Positions 39,091 to 48,974 of a stretch of 64,000 nucleotides of DNA are shown here, one piece after another. The notes beneath the pieces are model-generated. The model was given only the letters and a program-made list of their open reading frames with translations, was not told the DNA's origin and did no database searches. Positions within the stretch are counted from its first letter, which is position 1, and each line of letters opens with the position of its first letter. Origin of the DNA: Microbulbifer bruguierae (lineage in GTDB: Bacteria > Pseudomonadota > Gammaproteobacteria > Pseudomonadales > Cellvibrionaceae); NCBI RefSeq assembly GCF_029869925.1, contig NZ_CP118605.1, positions 434,001 through 498,000 on the forward strand. Direction: 5' to 3'. The position numbers and the translations under genes were made by a program.

Positions 39091-39340
39091 ACTCCAGGCT
39101 ATCGAGGACTATTTCCTGGGCTTCGGCGTGGTGTATGTCCTTGTGCTCCTCGATGTGTAACCGCAGCCCCTCCAACGCCGTGCCTGAGATAGCTTGGTCA
39201 AAATGTTCACGCAAGTGTTCTGAAGAGATATGGGCTAACGCTCCCAGGCGAAGTTTCGCGGCTACCAGTCTGCCGTCTTCAGAGGCCGCCAGCCGGTAGA
39301 TTTTTTCCAGTAAATCGCTGATCAGGGATTGCTCGTGCAC
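39071..39340 (-). CDS. hypA: HypA-like nickel metallochaperone lacking the zinc domain
   Basis: An 89-residue protein from GTG 39340, with GGAGG 7 bases upstream. The start reads (M)[13 protein letters not shown], keeping the nickel-binding His2-Glu3. The core AAKLRLGALAHISSEHLREHFDQAISGTALEGLRLHIEEH matches HypA. The usual zinc loop of two CxxC pairs is absent: there is no Cys in the protein, and the sequence passes straight into the last strand (EIVLDSLEFEH). His residues (HKDIHHAEA) occupy the junction. It overlaps the protease gene by 19 bases. HypB is not in the window. Confidence 0.85.
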   Translation of the reverse strand: MHEQSLISDLLEKIYRLAASEDGRLVAAKLRLGALAHISSEHLREHFDQAISGTALEGLRLHIEEHKDIHHAEAQEIVLDSLEFEHPDE

Positions 39341-39807
39341 GTCCGACCTCCGGTGTGTGTATCTAGCAGATCGAGAATTTCCTGTTCCACGATTTCTGCA
39401 GCGGCCAACACTGCCGGCGACAGGCCAGCGCTGATGGCAAAGTTCTCCCCACAAATCCCATAGATATCCAGTCGTTGTGGCAAGGCGTGCATAAGGCGCC
39501 CCATCTCAAGTGCCTCCCCAAGATTGATACCGTGGCTGGACGTGGTGCAAAGGCTCGGCAGCACCGTTTCCGAGAGTCCGTCGAGACGCAGGATCGCACC
39601 GGCAGCGAGATCGTCGTTGGCGACGGCGTCCACCAGACAGATTCTGCGGTCTTTCCAGGCCTCCAGTAGATTCACCATATCACCACCGTTTTCAATGCAG
39701 GGTACCGCAGGCTCGATTTGCGACCGCAAACGGTGAAGCAGATACGGGCCTACACTGTCGTCTCCTCGAAAGCGATTACCGAGACTGATTACCGCCCAAT
39801 CGCTCAT
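39322..39807 (-). CDS. Hydrogenase maturation protease (HyaD/HycI family)
   Basis: A 161-residue endopeptidase that trims the C terminus of the large subunit after nickel insertion. It shows [22 protein letters not shown] (Asp of the nickel site), [25 protein letters not shown] and the conserved [14 protein letters not shown] 39807 overlaps the hydA stop as ATGA, and its partner cleavage site is present in hydA just upstream. Confidence 0.93.
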   Translation of the reverse strand: MSDWAVISLGNRFRGDDSVGPYLLHRLRSQIEPAVPCIENGGDMVNLLEAWKDRRICLVDAVANDDLAAGAILRLDGLSETVLPSLCTTSSHGINLGEALEMGRLMHALPQRLDIYGICGENFAISAGLSPAVLAAAEIVEQEILDLLDTHTGGRTCTSNP

Positions 39808-41123
39808 GGCCCGATCCTCTCTGAACGCTGCAGGTGCAGCTTCAGAAAATGGGTAGAACAGGAAATACACGGATCGTAATTGCGGATTGCCTGCTCACAC
39901 CGCGCCTGCAACTGCTTTTCTGGCAGGTGCATGAACTTTGGCAGTATCAGGCGCAGGTCATCCTCAATGGTTTTCTGATTCTGCGAGGTTGGTGCGACGA
40001 TCTTCGCCGCGGCAATTTTGCCGGCGTCGTCAATTTGATAGCGGTGGTAGAGCAGACCGCGCGGTGCTTCGGTGGCCCCATAGCCCGTTCCAGCGCAGGG
40101 TGCTACTGGCACATACGAAACGTCCGGTCGACGGTAATTGTCGATAAGTCGTAACGCTTCATCAAACGCAAACAGCACCTCAAGACTTCGCACCACGATG
40201 CTCTGGAACGGATTCGCTGTAAACGGCGGAAAGCCGACCTCATCAGCCAGCTGTCGCACCAACGGCGATAGCCTGTCTGCGTTCAGGTTGTAGCGTGCCA
40301 TCGGGCCAACAAAATAGGCTCCGCGTTCGATCAGGGTACTGTGCAGCGCGCTGCTGTACTCAATGTGCTCCTCGCGGAAATGGCTCTCGTACGCGCTTAC
40401 CGGTATCGCCAAACCGCGCGTTGAGGTAATCGAACCACGATTCATCGGATATTCATCTGCATGTGAGAGTGCGACAAATTCGTACTGTTCAGACTGGGCG
40501 CGCTCGAAGTTTGGAAATGGCAAGGACGCGGTCCAGCGCACAGTTTCGATGGCCATGTCGCGGGCGTGCAACAGTTGCTCGCGAAGTGGTTGCAGCTCAG
40601 CTGCATTCGGAACCCGGTAGAACCCTCCAACACGCACGTTGATCGGGTGCACCTCTCTGCCCCCCAACAAACCTACTATGGCATTGCCAGCCTTTTTGAT
40701 GCGGAGGCCATTCTGAACAATCTGTGGGTGATCTTTGGCCATAGCGACGGCACCGGGGTAGCCAAGGAAGTCGGGGGCGTGGAGCATATAGATGTGTAGA
40801 GTGTGGCTTTCGATCCACTCACCGCAGTAGATCAACCGGCGCAGCGCATGGAGCTCTGGCGGCAGAGTCAGCCCCAGGGCATCTTCCATCGCGTATACGG
40901 CACTCATCTGGTAAGCAATCGGACAGATGCCGCAGATACGTGCGGTGATATCTGGCGCTTCGCGCAAATCCCGCCCTCGCATAAAGCCTTCAAAAAATCG
41001 TGGCGGCTCAAAGATCTTCAACTTGACATCGTGCACACCGCCATCGTCGTAGCGGACGTAGAGCGCACCCTCACCCTCAACCCGCGCGAGGTAATCGACT
41101 TTGATGGTCTTACTCTTGGCCAT
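39804..41123 (-). CDS. hydA: [NiFe]-hydrogenase large subunit, group 3b type
   Basis: A 439-residue catalytic subunit. The N-terminal L1 motif is [11 protein letters not shown] (Cys64, Cys67) and the C-terminal L2 motif is DPCISCSTH (Cys419, Cys422, His425), giving the four Ni ligands. Cleavage after His425 would remove a 14-residue tail. The sequence style ([17 protein letters not shown]) and gene order hydB-hydG-hydD-hydA match cytoplasmic NADP-linked sulfhydrogenases of group 3b, which oxidise H2 with NADP+ or evolve it from NADPH. ATG 41123 overlaps the small subunit gene by 14 bases. There is no Tat signal or membrane subunit. Confidence 0.95.
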   Translation of the reverse strand: MAKSKTIKVDYLARVEGEGALYVRYDDGGVHDVKLKIFEPPRFFEGFMRGRDLREAPDITARICGICPIAYQMSAVYAMEDALGLTLPPELHALRRLIYCGEWIESHTLHIYMLHAPDFLGYPGAVAMAKDHPQIVQNGLRIKKAGNAIVGLLGGREVHPINVRVGGFYRVPNAAELQPLREQLLHARDMAIETVRWTASLPFPNFERAQSEQYEFVALSHADEYPMNRGSITSTRGLAIPVSAYESHFREEHIEYSSALHSTLIERGAYFVGPMARYNLNADRLSPLVRQLADEVGFPPFTANPFQSIVVRSLEVLFAFDEALRLIDNYRRPDVSYVPVAPCAGTGYGATEAPRGLLYHRYQIDDAGKIAAAKIVAPTSQNQKTIEDDLRLILPKFMHLPEKQLQARCEQAIRNYDPCISCSTHFLKLHLQRSERIGP

Positions 41124-41931
41124 CGTCGCCTTCCAGTTTCCTGCTTGCGGCCTCAAAAACTGGTGAGGCGGCATTGAAGTTGCGCAGATACTCAATCACG
41201 AGCGCCTTCTCGGCGCCCAGTTCTTGCTGCCACCAGTGACACAGGGAAACCGTGTTGGGATTTTCTTTTGGACCGTAACATCCGTAGCAACCACGGGAAT
41301 ACGTGGGGCAAATGGCACCGCAACCCGCATGGGTTACCGGCCCCAGACAGGGTGTGCCATGGGCTACCCAGACACATACGTTGCCACGCATTTTGCACTC
41401 GATGCATACCGAATGCGCGGGCACCTGTGGCGGTCGCTGGTGCAGAAAAGCGCTGATTACTTCCAGCAGCTGTCGCTTATTGATGGGGCAACCGTGCAGT
41501 TCGAAATCCACCGGTACATGCGCACCGATGGGCGTAGAAGTTTTCAGGGTGTCGATGTATTCAGGGTGGGCGTAAACCGCGGCAATGAAATCATCGACAT
41601 CGGAGAAATTGCGTAAAGCCTGGATACCACCCGCCGTCGCACAGGCTCCGATGGTCACGAGTATCCGCGACTGCGCACGGATTTCATGGATGCGGCGCAC
41701 TTCATCCGCCGTAGTCACAGAACCTTCCACCAGCGACAGGTCATAGGGCCCTGGTGATGTGGCGCTGGAGGCCTCCATGAAGTAGGCGATTTCCACGCAG
41801 TCCGCCAACTGCAGCAGTTCGTCCTCGCAATCCAGCAGACTCAGCTGGCAGCCGTCACAGGACGTGAATTTCCATACTGCAAGGCGTGCCTTGGTGTTGG
41901 ACCCGTCTAGATTGCGCGCAGGTTGAACCAC
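41110..41931 (-). CDS. hydD: [NiFe]-hydrogenase small subunit, group 3b type
   Basis: About 273 residues from GTG 41931, with GGGAG upstream; the frame is open further and ATG 41991 is an alternative. It binds iron-sulfur clusters that pass electrons between the active site and HydG. The proximal-cluster ligands are in [25 protein letters not shown] and HGCPINK. Further Cys groups lie in [40 protein letters not shown]. The short length without Tat signal fits a cytoplasmic 3b enzyme. It overlaps both neighbours. Confidence 0.93.
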   Translation of the reverse strand: MVQPARNLDGSNTKARLAVWKFTSCDGCQLSLLDCEDELLQLADCVEIAYFMEASSATSPGPYDLSLVEGSVTTADEVRRIHEIRAQSRILVTIGACATAGGIQALRNFSDVDDFIAAVYAHPEYIDTLKTSTPIGAHVPVDFELHGCPINKRQLLEVISAFLHQRPPQVPAHSVCIECKMRGNVCVWVAHGTPCLGPVTHAGCGAICPTYSRGCYGCYGPKENPNTVSLCHWWQQELGAEKALVIEYLRNFNAASPVFEAASRKLEGDDGQE

Positions 41932-42731
41932 GATTGCACGCTCCCGTAACAGAATACCGGCCCGTCTCTGCACACAAAGTTGGGTCCCCATTGGCAGTGG
42001 CCGCAGAGGCCGGTAGCACATTTCATATTGCGTTCCATCGACAGGTAAATGGCGGATACAGGCAACCCCTTGGTGAGCAGGGACTGAATACAGAAACGCA
42101 TCATCACTTCCGGGCCACACAGGAAAGCCAATGTGTCGGTGCTGTCGATATTTGCCGCTTCAAGGGGCTGGGTAATCACACCGATGCGGCCATTCCATGT
42201 GCTGTCGGCTTGATCCACGATAACAGTGACTTCGAGATCATCACTGCGGTATTCCTGTTTCCAGCGCGCGAGCTCACGGCGGTAGAGAATTTCCTGAGGC
42301 CGGCGTGCGCCGTAAAATAGCCGCACCCGTGTTGCCCGGTGGTGTCCACTCAGCAAGGTGCAAATCACCGGGCGCAGCGGCGCCAGCCCCAAACCTCCGG
42401 CAATAATGAGAACCTCTTTGCCGGCTGTGGCTGCCATTGGCCAGCCACAGCCGAAAGGACCGCGCACACCGAGGGCATCGCCCATTATCAGTCGCTCAAG
42501 TGCCCGGGTGGCCAAACCCTGACAGCGAATTGTGTGCACGTAACTGCCATCGTCATCCGGTGAACCGCTCATGGAAATTGGCACTTCGCCAGCGCCGAAT
42601 GCGTAGAGCATATTGAACTGCCCGGGAGTAAACGATGGCAGACTCATGCCAGGCTCCGGGCGAATTCTCAGGGTAAACGTGCCGGAAAATTCTTCGTGGC
42701 GATCCTCAATACGAAAGAGCGTGGGTATCAT
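41907..42731 (-). CDS. hydG: Hydrogenase FAD/NAD(P)-binding subunit HydG
   Basis: A 274-residue ferredoxin-reductase-like subunit that links the hydrogenase to NAD(P). FAD-binding strands include [23 protein letters not shown]; the nucleotide domain has [17 protein letters not shown] and [13 protein letters not shown]; the C-terminal cysteines [17 protein letters not shown]...C bind a [2Fe-2S] cluster. This architecture is the gamma subunit of group 3b enzymes. It overlaps the cyclic-nucleotide-binding gene (ATGA) and hydD. Confidence 0.94.
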   Translation of the reverse strand: MIPTLFRIEDRHEEFSGTFTLRIRPEPGMSLPSFTPGQFNMLYAFGAGEVPISMSGSPDDDGSYVHTIRCQGLATRALERLIMGDALGVRGPFGCGWPMAATAGKEVLIIAGGLGLAPLRPVICTLLSGHHRATRVRLFYGARRPQEILYRRELARWKQEYRSDDLEVTVIVDQADSTWNGRIGVITQPLEAANIDSTDTLAFLCGPEVMMRFCIQSLLTKGLPVSAIYLSMERNMKCATGLCGHCQWGPNFVCRDGPVFCYGSVQSWFNLRAI

Positions 42732-43210
42732 GTCTCGCGATCCAGATTCGGACGCTGCAAACTGTAAACGTCCAACAGCTGTATACGTGTCGCACGCAGC
42801 CGCTGCGTCACGATCTGTGCGAAACGCTTCATCAGTTCGAAGCCCATTTCAGTATCTTTGTCGCATTTCTCCCGCAGACATTTTCCATCCAGTCGGATCG
42901 CGTGCACTTCATCGACAGCGCGGGCATCAAAGGTCCAGAGGTAGGGTGGAAACAGCCACGACCAGCCAAAGATATCGCCGTTATGCAGAGTTTGTAGACA
43001 AATCGCGCCATAGTTCGGCACAAAGCACTCAACCGCCACCTGCCCATCCCGGATCAGATAGAAATTATCTGCCGGTTCATTCTCACGCGCGATGTATTGG
43101 CCCGCGTTGTAAATATGGTTTTCCCCACAGCCTGCCATAAAATCCAGATGCCGTTCTTGCATACCTTTGAAGAACGGGTGCTCGTGTAGCAACTGCGCCA
43201 TGCTTTTCAT
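42728..43210 (-). CDS. Cyclic-nucleotide-binding domain protein without HTH
   Basis: A 160-residue protein consisting of one Crp-type effector domain ([51 protein letters not shown] and [35 protein letters not shown]) followed by a single long helix that ends the protein. There is no DNA-binding helix-turn-helix. The start overlaps the hydB stop as ATGA, and its stop overlaps hydG, so it is built into the structural operon. It may sense a nucleotide or bind the complex directly; whether phosphate-binding residues are complete is uncertain. Confidence 0.88.
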   Translation of the reverse strand: MKSMAQLLHEHPFFKGMQERHLDFMAGCGENHIYNAGQYIARENEPADNFYLIRDGQVAVECFVPNYGAICLQTLHNGDIFGWSWLFPPYLWTFDARAVDEVHAIRLDGKCLREKCDKDTEMGFELMKRFAQIVTQRLRATRIQLLDVYSLQRPNLDRET

Positions 43211-44328
43211 TGGCCTTCCAACTCCCGTATGCGCTGTAGTTCTTCGGTGAGGTCTATCCCCACCGGGCACCAGGCGATGCAGCGACCACAGCCGACACAA
43301 CCCGAAGTGCCAAACTGGTCGTGCCAGGTTGCCAGTTTGTGTGTCATCCAGTGGCGGTAGCGGGAACGTGTGTCCGCGCGTACGGCGCCACCGGCAATAT
43401 AGGTAAAATCACCGGTGAAACAGGAGTCCCAGCGCTCCCAGCGTGCCGCGTTGTCGCCGCTGAGATCAGTGGTGTCTTCCACTGTGGAGCAGAAGCAGGT
43501 AGGGCAAGCCATCGTGCAGTTGGCGCAGGACAGACAGCGCTCGGCCACCTGATCCCACACGGGACTTTCATAATTGCGATACAGCAACTCCTTTACATCG
43601 GAACTGTCGAAGTTCCGCGCACCCTGCTTCATCTGTACTACCGCACCCTGAATGGCCCTCTGTGCCAGTTCGATTTGATGTGCTCCCGCAGATTGCACCG
43701 GTAATTTCTGCAGAATACCTTCGCCCCGCACTGAACCGGCAGCGATCAGGAAAAAGTGCGCATTGCCGTCGATGACTTCGGTCATGGTCAGGTCCGCGGG
43801 TAGTGTCACCTCGGGTCCCGTATTCATTGAGGTGCAAAAACAGGTGGATGCGGCGGAGGTACAGTTCACGGCAATGATCAGTAGCGGCTGTCGTCGCCTG
43901 GTGTAACTGTCATTGGTAAACCGGCCTCCCATAAAGACACGATCCTGGATGGCAATGGCGTGAAGCTCGCAACTGCGAACACCGATAAACGCCAGTGATT
44001 GCACCGGTTCTTCGATAGCATTGATCTGAATTCCGCTGTTATCTCGTTCTGCCTGCCACACTTGCCTGCGCGGAAGCTGCAGGAATTGTTTCCAGGAGTG
44101 TGGACTGGCGGCATATCCGAAAAAGGCACCGTCCTCGCGTTTTTTAATTCGGTATTGGCCTTTTTCCTGCTCGTCGGTCCAGCCGCGTGGCAAATCACCG
44201 GCAGAGCGGATGGCGTCATAGATAATCGCGCCATCCCGCAAAACTGGTCCGATAAGCTGGTGCCCTTCCCCGCAAATAACCCGGACAAGCGTATCCAGAT
44301 CGTCTGCCTGCAACAGGAAATTTGTCAT
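43207..44328 (-). CDS. hydB: Hydrogenase 4Fe-4S subunit HydB
   Basis: A 373-residue electron-transfer subunit. The N-terminal part includes [19 protein letters not shown] and [13 protein letters not shown], which are shared with the beta subunits of group 3b enzymes and CoB-CoM-type electron modules. The C-terminal part has two [4Fe-4S] motifs, [16 protein letters not shown] and [21 protein letters not shown]. It is the first gene of the operon; TAGGGA lies 7 bases before the ATG. Confidence 0.94.
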   Translation of the reverse strand: MTNFLLQADDLDTLVRVICGEGHQLIGPVLRDGAIIYDAIRSAGDLPRGWTDEQEKGQYRIKKREDGAFFGYAASPHSWKQFLQLPRRQVWQAERDNSGIQINAIEEPVQSLAFIGVRSCELHAIAIQDRVFMGGRFTNDSYTRRRQPLLIIAVNCTSAASTCFCTSMNTGPEVTLPADLTMTEVIDGNAHFFLIAAGSVRGEGILQKLPVQSAGAHQIELAQRAIQGAVVQMKQGARNFDSSDVKELLYRNYESPVWDQVAERCLSCANCTMACPTCFCSTVEDTTDLSGDNAARWERWDSCFTGDFTYIAGGAVRADTRSRYRHWMTHKLATWHDQFGTSGCVGCGRCIAWCPVGIDLTEELQRIRELEGQ

Positions 44329-44674
44329 GGTCAGATCCCTACCCCGTGCCGGATCGCCAAAGATTGTGCATGAATTGCCTCTGCGGAAGGGGCGGTAGTA
44401 GACGCACAGAACTATTATTCAGGCAGAGTGTAGAAACTCACGGCCACAGTTGCGTGTGAGCAGGCGACAATGTCGAATGAACCTCGATTTTGTTTCCAAT
44501 ACCGGCTTACCTAACTTCGCCAAGGCGACGGGCTGGGAGAACCAAATGGGTCCAGATGACCACACACAAGTTATCAGTGCACTCGACCTGTCCCTCGTAC
44601 AAGAAATTGTTTCAACCTCGGAGTTGGCCCCTCTCAACCGCACGTGATCGCTCACGGACATTAGGGAATAAAGG
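44329..44674. other. Divergent promoter region hydB/gap
   Basis: About 350 bases without a convincing gene. It must hold the promoters of the hydrogenase operon and of the gap-pfkB pair. I saw no FNR box (TTGAT-N4-ATCAA) and no sigma-54 -24/-12 element. CTCAC and GTGAG half-sites at about 44437-44460 form a weak inverted repeat. Confidence 0.5.
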
Positions 44675-45673
44675 ATGAGAATCGGCATAAATGGACTTGG
44701 CCGTATTGGCCGGCAAGTACTACGTATTGCGCTTGAATCCCATCACGGCGGCGTGGAAGTTGTCCATGTGAACGATCTGGCCAGTGTGGAAAACCTTGCC
44801 TATCTGTTGGAATTGGATACCACCTACCACACCCGCGATATGAAGGTTCATGGTGAGGGCGATGTACTGCTGATTGATGGGCAGGCAATTTCTGTCAGTT
44901 CAGAGAAAGACCCCGCCAAATTGCCTTGGGGAGAGAAAGGTGTCGACGTCGTATTCGAAGCTACCGGTATGTTTCGCAGCAGAACCGGGGCCGCAAAACA
45001 CATCGCTGCCGGTGCCAAAAAAGTACTGATTTCAGCGCCCGGAAAAAGCATGCTCGACGGGCATTTTGTTGTCGGCGTCAATGACCATCGTTACGACCGA
45101 CACCGCCACAACATTATTTCCACCGCCAGCTGTACCACCAATTGCCTGGCGCCAGTGGCGAAGGTTCTGAACGAAGAGTTCGGTATCGAATATGGCATGA
45201 TCAATACCATCCACGCCTACACCGCTTCCCAGAATCTGGTTGACGGTCACAGCAGTAAATTCCGCCGCGGTCGTGCGGCCGCAGCCAATCTGGTGCCCAC
45301 TACCACCGGGGCGGCCGCTACCATCGGTCTGATTTTGCCGGGACTCGCGGGCAAGATGCATGGCTGTGCGGTACGCACACCACTAAAGTGTGGATCCTTG
45401 CTGGATCTCACTTGCACCCTGCGAAAAGGCACCAACGTAGACGAAGTGAACAATGTGTTCCGGCATTGGGCGGAAGGCCCGTTAAAGGGCATCCTTGCGA
45501 TCGACGATCGGGAATTAGTCTCGAGCGATATCGTTGGCAAACCCTACAGTGCGATCATCACCACCAAAGATACCCTGATGGTAGGCGACAAATTCCTTAA
45601 GGTGTTTGCCTGGTATGACAACGAGTGGGCATTTTCCCAGCGCTGCGTCGATATGATCACGCGGATGCTATAG
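44675..45673 (+). CDS. gap: Glyceraldehyde-3-phosphate dehydrogenase, type I
   Basis: A 332-residue glycolytic and gluconeogenic enzyme. It has the NAD-binding MRIGINGLGRIGRQVLR, catalytic Cys in STASCTTNCLAPVAKVL, HAYTASQNLVDG, RRGRAAAANLVPTTTGAA and the C-terminal WYDNEWAFSQRCVDM. AGGGA lies upstream of the ATG. It is divergent from the hydrogenase operon, not in a usual gap/pgk context, suggesting a specialised second copy (inference). pfkB follows by 23 bases. Confidence 0.95.
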   Translation: MRIGINGLGRIGRQVLRIALESHHGGVEVVHVNDLASVENLAYLLELDTTYHTRDMKVHGEGDVLLIDGQAISVSSEKDPAKLPWGEKGVDVVFEATGMFRSRTGAAKHIAAGAKKVLISAPGKSMLDGHFVVGVNDHRYDRHRHNIISTASCTTNCLAPVAKVLNEEFGIEYGMINTIHAYTASQNLVDGHSSKFRRGRAAAANLVPTTTGAAATIGLILPGLAGKMHGCAVRTPLKCGSLLDLTCTLRKGTNVDEVNNVFRHWAEGPLKGILAIDDRELVSSDIVGKPYSAIITTKDTLMVGDKFLKVFAWYDNEWAFSQRCVDMITRML

Positions 45674-45696
45674 CTGCCAGAGAAGGTGCCGCGCTG

Positions 45697-46614
45697 ATGA
45701 GTATCGTCACCGTTACCCTCAATCCCTGCATAGACAAGACGGTATCCGTTGCGCAGATCATCCCCGACTGCAAGCTTACCTGTCGTGATGTTGGCGCCTA
45801 TCCCGGCGGTGGAGGGCTTAACGTCGCCCGGGTCTTAACGCGCCTTGGATCCGATGCCTGTGCATACTGGACCTGTGGCGGCGAAAATGGTCGCAGGTTA
45901 GGGCAATTCCTCGACCACGAAAAGGTTCAACACACGCCGATTCCGATCGCAGGAGCTGTGCGGGAGAACCTGATTGTGCAGGAAGAGTCCAGCGGAAACC
46001 TTTTCCGCTTTGGCATGCCTGGCCCGTTGCTTTCGGAGGTAGAACAGGGACAATGGGTGGCGCGGATTCGGGAGCTCCCCTCTTCAACCCAGTACGTGGT
46101 GTTTAGCGGGAGCTTGCCCGAGGGCGTGCCGCCACAGTGGTATGGAAAGCTGCTACAGGCCGTACCTGCCGGGATACGTGTCGTGGTGGACACGAAAATG
46201 GCCGCTCTGTGTCACGCGCTTGAGGTCGGCGTCTTTCTGATCAAACCCAACGTACGCGAGATGGAGGAACTGGTTGGCCGTGAGCTTACCGATGACGCCG
46301 CTATCGAGCGAGCAGTCCGTGAAATTATCGACCGCAATGGTGCCGAAGTCGTAATCCTGTCCCTCGGCCGAGCCGGCGTATTACTTGCGGTCAAACATCG
46401 CATAGAGCGGATATCGGCGCCGTCCGTACGCCTGCGAAGTAAAGTCGGGGCCGGCGATGCCGTGGTCGGAGGACTGCTCGCGGCCCTGTCACGAGGCATG
46501 CCACTGCGGGAGGCGGCGAAGTTTGGTGTGGCGGCCGGAGCGGCGGCCGTAATGACAGAGGGAACGGAACTTTGCCGCAGTGAAGATGTAGAGCTGCTGT
46601 TTAAAAGTATGTGA
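45697..46614 (+). CDS. pfkB: PfkB family sugar-phosphate kinase, 6-phosphofructokinase-2 type
   Basis: A 305-residue ribokinase-fold kinase, closest in motif to 6-phosphofructokinase II or 1-phosphofructokinase. The N terminus IVTVTLNPCIDKTVSVAQIIPDCKLTCRDVGAYPGGGGLNVARVL and C-terminal KVGAGDAVVGGLLAAL (catalytic Asp) are present. AGAAGG precedes ATG 45697. It is likely co-transcribed with gap, placing two glycolytic steps together. The exact substrate cannot be fixed by eye. Confidence 0.92.
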   Translation: MSIVTVTLNPCIDKTVSVAQIIPDCKLTCRDVGAYPGGGGLNVARVLTRLGSDACAYWTCGGENGRRLGQFLDHEKVQHTPIPIAGAVRENLIVQEESSGNLFRFGMPGPLLSEVEQGQWVARIRELPSSTQYVVFSGSLPEGVPPQWYGKLLQAVPAGIRVVVDTKMAALCHALEVGVFLIKPNVREMEELVGRELTDDAAIERAVREIIDRNGAEVVILSLGRAGVLLAVKHRIERISAPSVRLRSKVGAGDAVVGGLLAALSRGMPLREAAKFGVAAGAAAVMTEGTELCRSEDVELLFKSM

Positions 46615-46680
46615 AACTTGTTTCCGGACACCGAATAAAAAACGATCATCGGATAGAGGCGCAGCGGAAAGCCGTAGACC

Positions 46681-46758
46681 TCACATACCCTGATCCATGC
46701 CCGGTTGAGGTTCCTGTGGTTGGGGTTTGATCGCGATCATAGCCGCGGTGGTAATCAT
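46681..46758 (-). pseudogene. In-frame remnant of the GroEL C-terminal tail
   Basis: Reading on past the groEL TAG in the same frame gives 25 residues (MITTAAM...GMDQGM) and then TGA at 46681-46683. They align with the normal GroEL end, where MITTEAM follows the residues just before the stop. Confidence 0.88.
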
Positions 46759-48321
<1,563 letters not shown>

Positions 48322-48338
48322 TCAAATATACGAGTGAC

Positions 48339-48384
48339 GGGGTGCCATGCCGAGGCTGGAAACAGGGCCGGTACCAGGCACCCC
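48339..48384 (-). other. Inverted repeat in the hsp20-groEL spacer
   Basis: GGGGTGCC and GGCACCCC can pair across a 30-base loop. It may be an mRNA structure between the two genes; there is no T-run. Confidence 0.35.
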
Positions 48385-48397
48385 AAAAGCGGTTGAT

Positions 48398-48850
48398 TTA
48401 CTGAATGGAAATACGTTTTGGCTGTGATACTTCCCGTTTGCCAATGGTCACTGTCAGCACGCCATCTTTGCCCTTGGCTTCAATCGTTTCCGGGTCTGCG
48501 GAGTCTGGCAGATTGAAACGGCGGTAAAACATGCCGTGGGAGCATTCACTGCGCATATAGCCTTCTTTCTTTTCCTCTTTCTCCCACTTGCGTTCACCTC
48601 GTATCACGAGGTTGCCGCTGTCCAGTGTGATTTCAATATCCTTTGGATCCACACCGGGGATATCGGCCTTTATGAGGAATTGATTGTCCTCCTCAATGAC
48701 ATCCACGGAGGGAGACCATTCACGGGATGCCATTTCACCCTCTTCTTCAAAAAGAGAGGGCCATCGCTCGTTCATCGTACGTGTCAGTTGTTCGAAATCA
48801 TCCTGGAATCGATGCCACAGATCCGTTGGTCTTCTCGCCGGGTGTTTCAT
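48398..48850 (-). CDS. Small heat-shock protein, Hsp20 family
   Basis: A 150-residue holdase from ATG 48850, with GGAG upstream. The alpha-crystallin domain spans about residues 45-140 (SPSVDVIEEDNQFLIKADIPGVDPKDIEITLDSGNLVIRGERK and GVLTVTIGKRE). The C-terminal IxI motif (RISIQ) docks neighbouring subunits. It follows ndvB by about 120 bases and precedes groEL by 94 bases on the same strand. Confidence 0.94.
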   Translation of the reverse strand: MKHPARRPTDLWHRFQDDFEQLTRTMNERWPSLFEEEGEMASREWSPSVDVIEEDNQFLIKADIPGVDPKDIEITLDSGNLVIRGERKWEKEEKKEGYMRSECSHGMFYRRFNLPDSADPETIEAKGKDGVLTVTIGKREVSQPKRISIQ

Positions 48851-48974
48851 GATTGAGTCTCCAGTTTTCCGAATTAACACCACCCCAGGAGCGGCCGGGG
48901 TTGGCGAAAAAAATTATAGTGACCCGGCAATCGCGGACCCAAGCTGACAACGTTGTCTAGCAGTGAAAACGGGC

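Noticed and set aside
44450..44647. A 65-codon frame between hydB and gap
   Set aside because: No ribosome-binding site, no family signature, and it covers the expected divergent promoter region.
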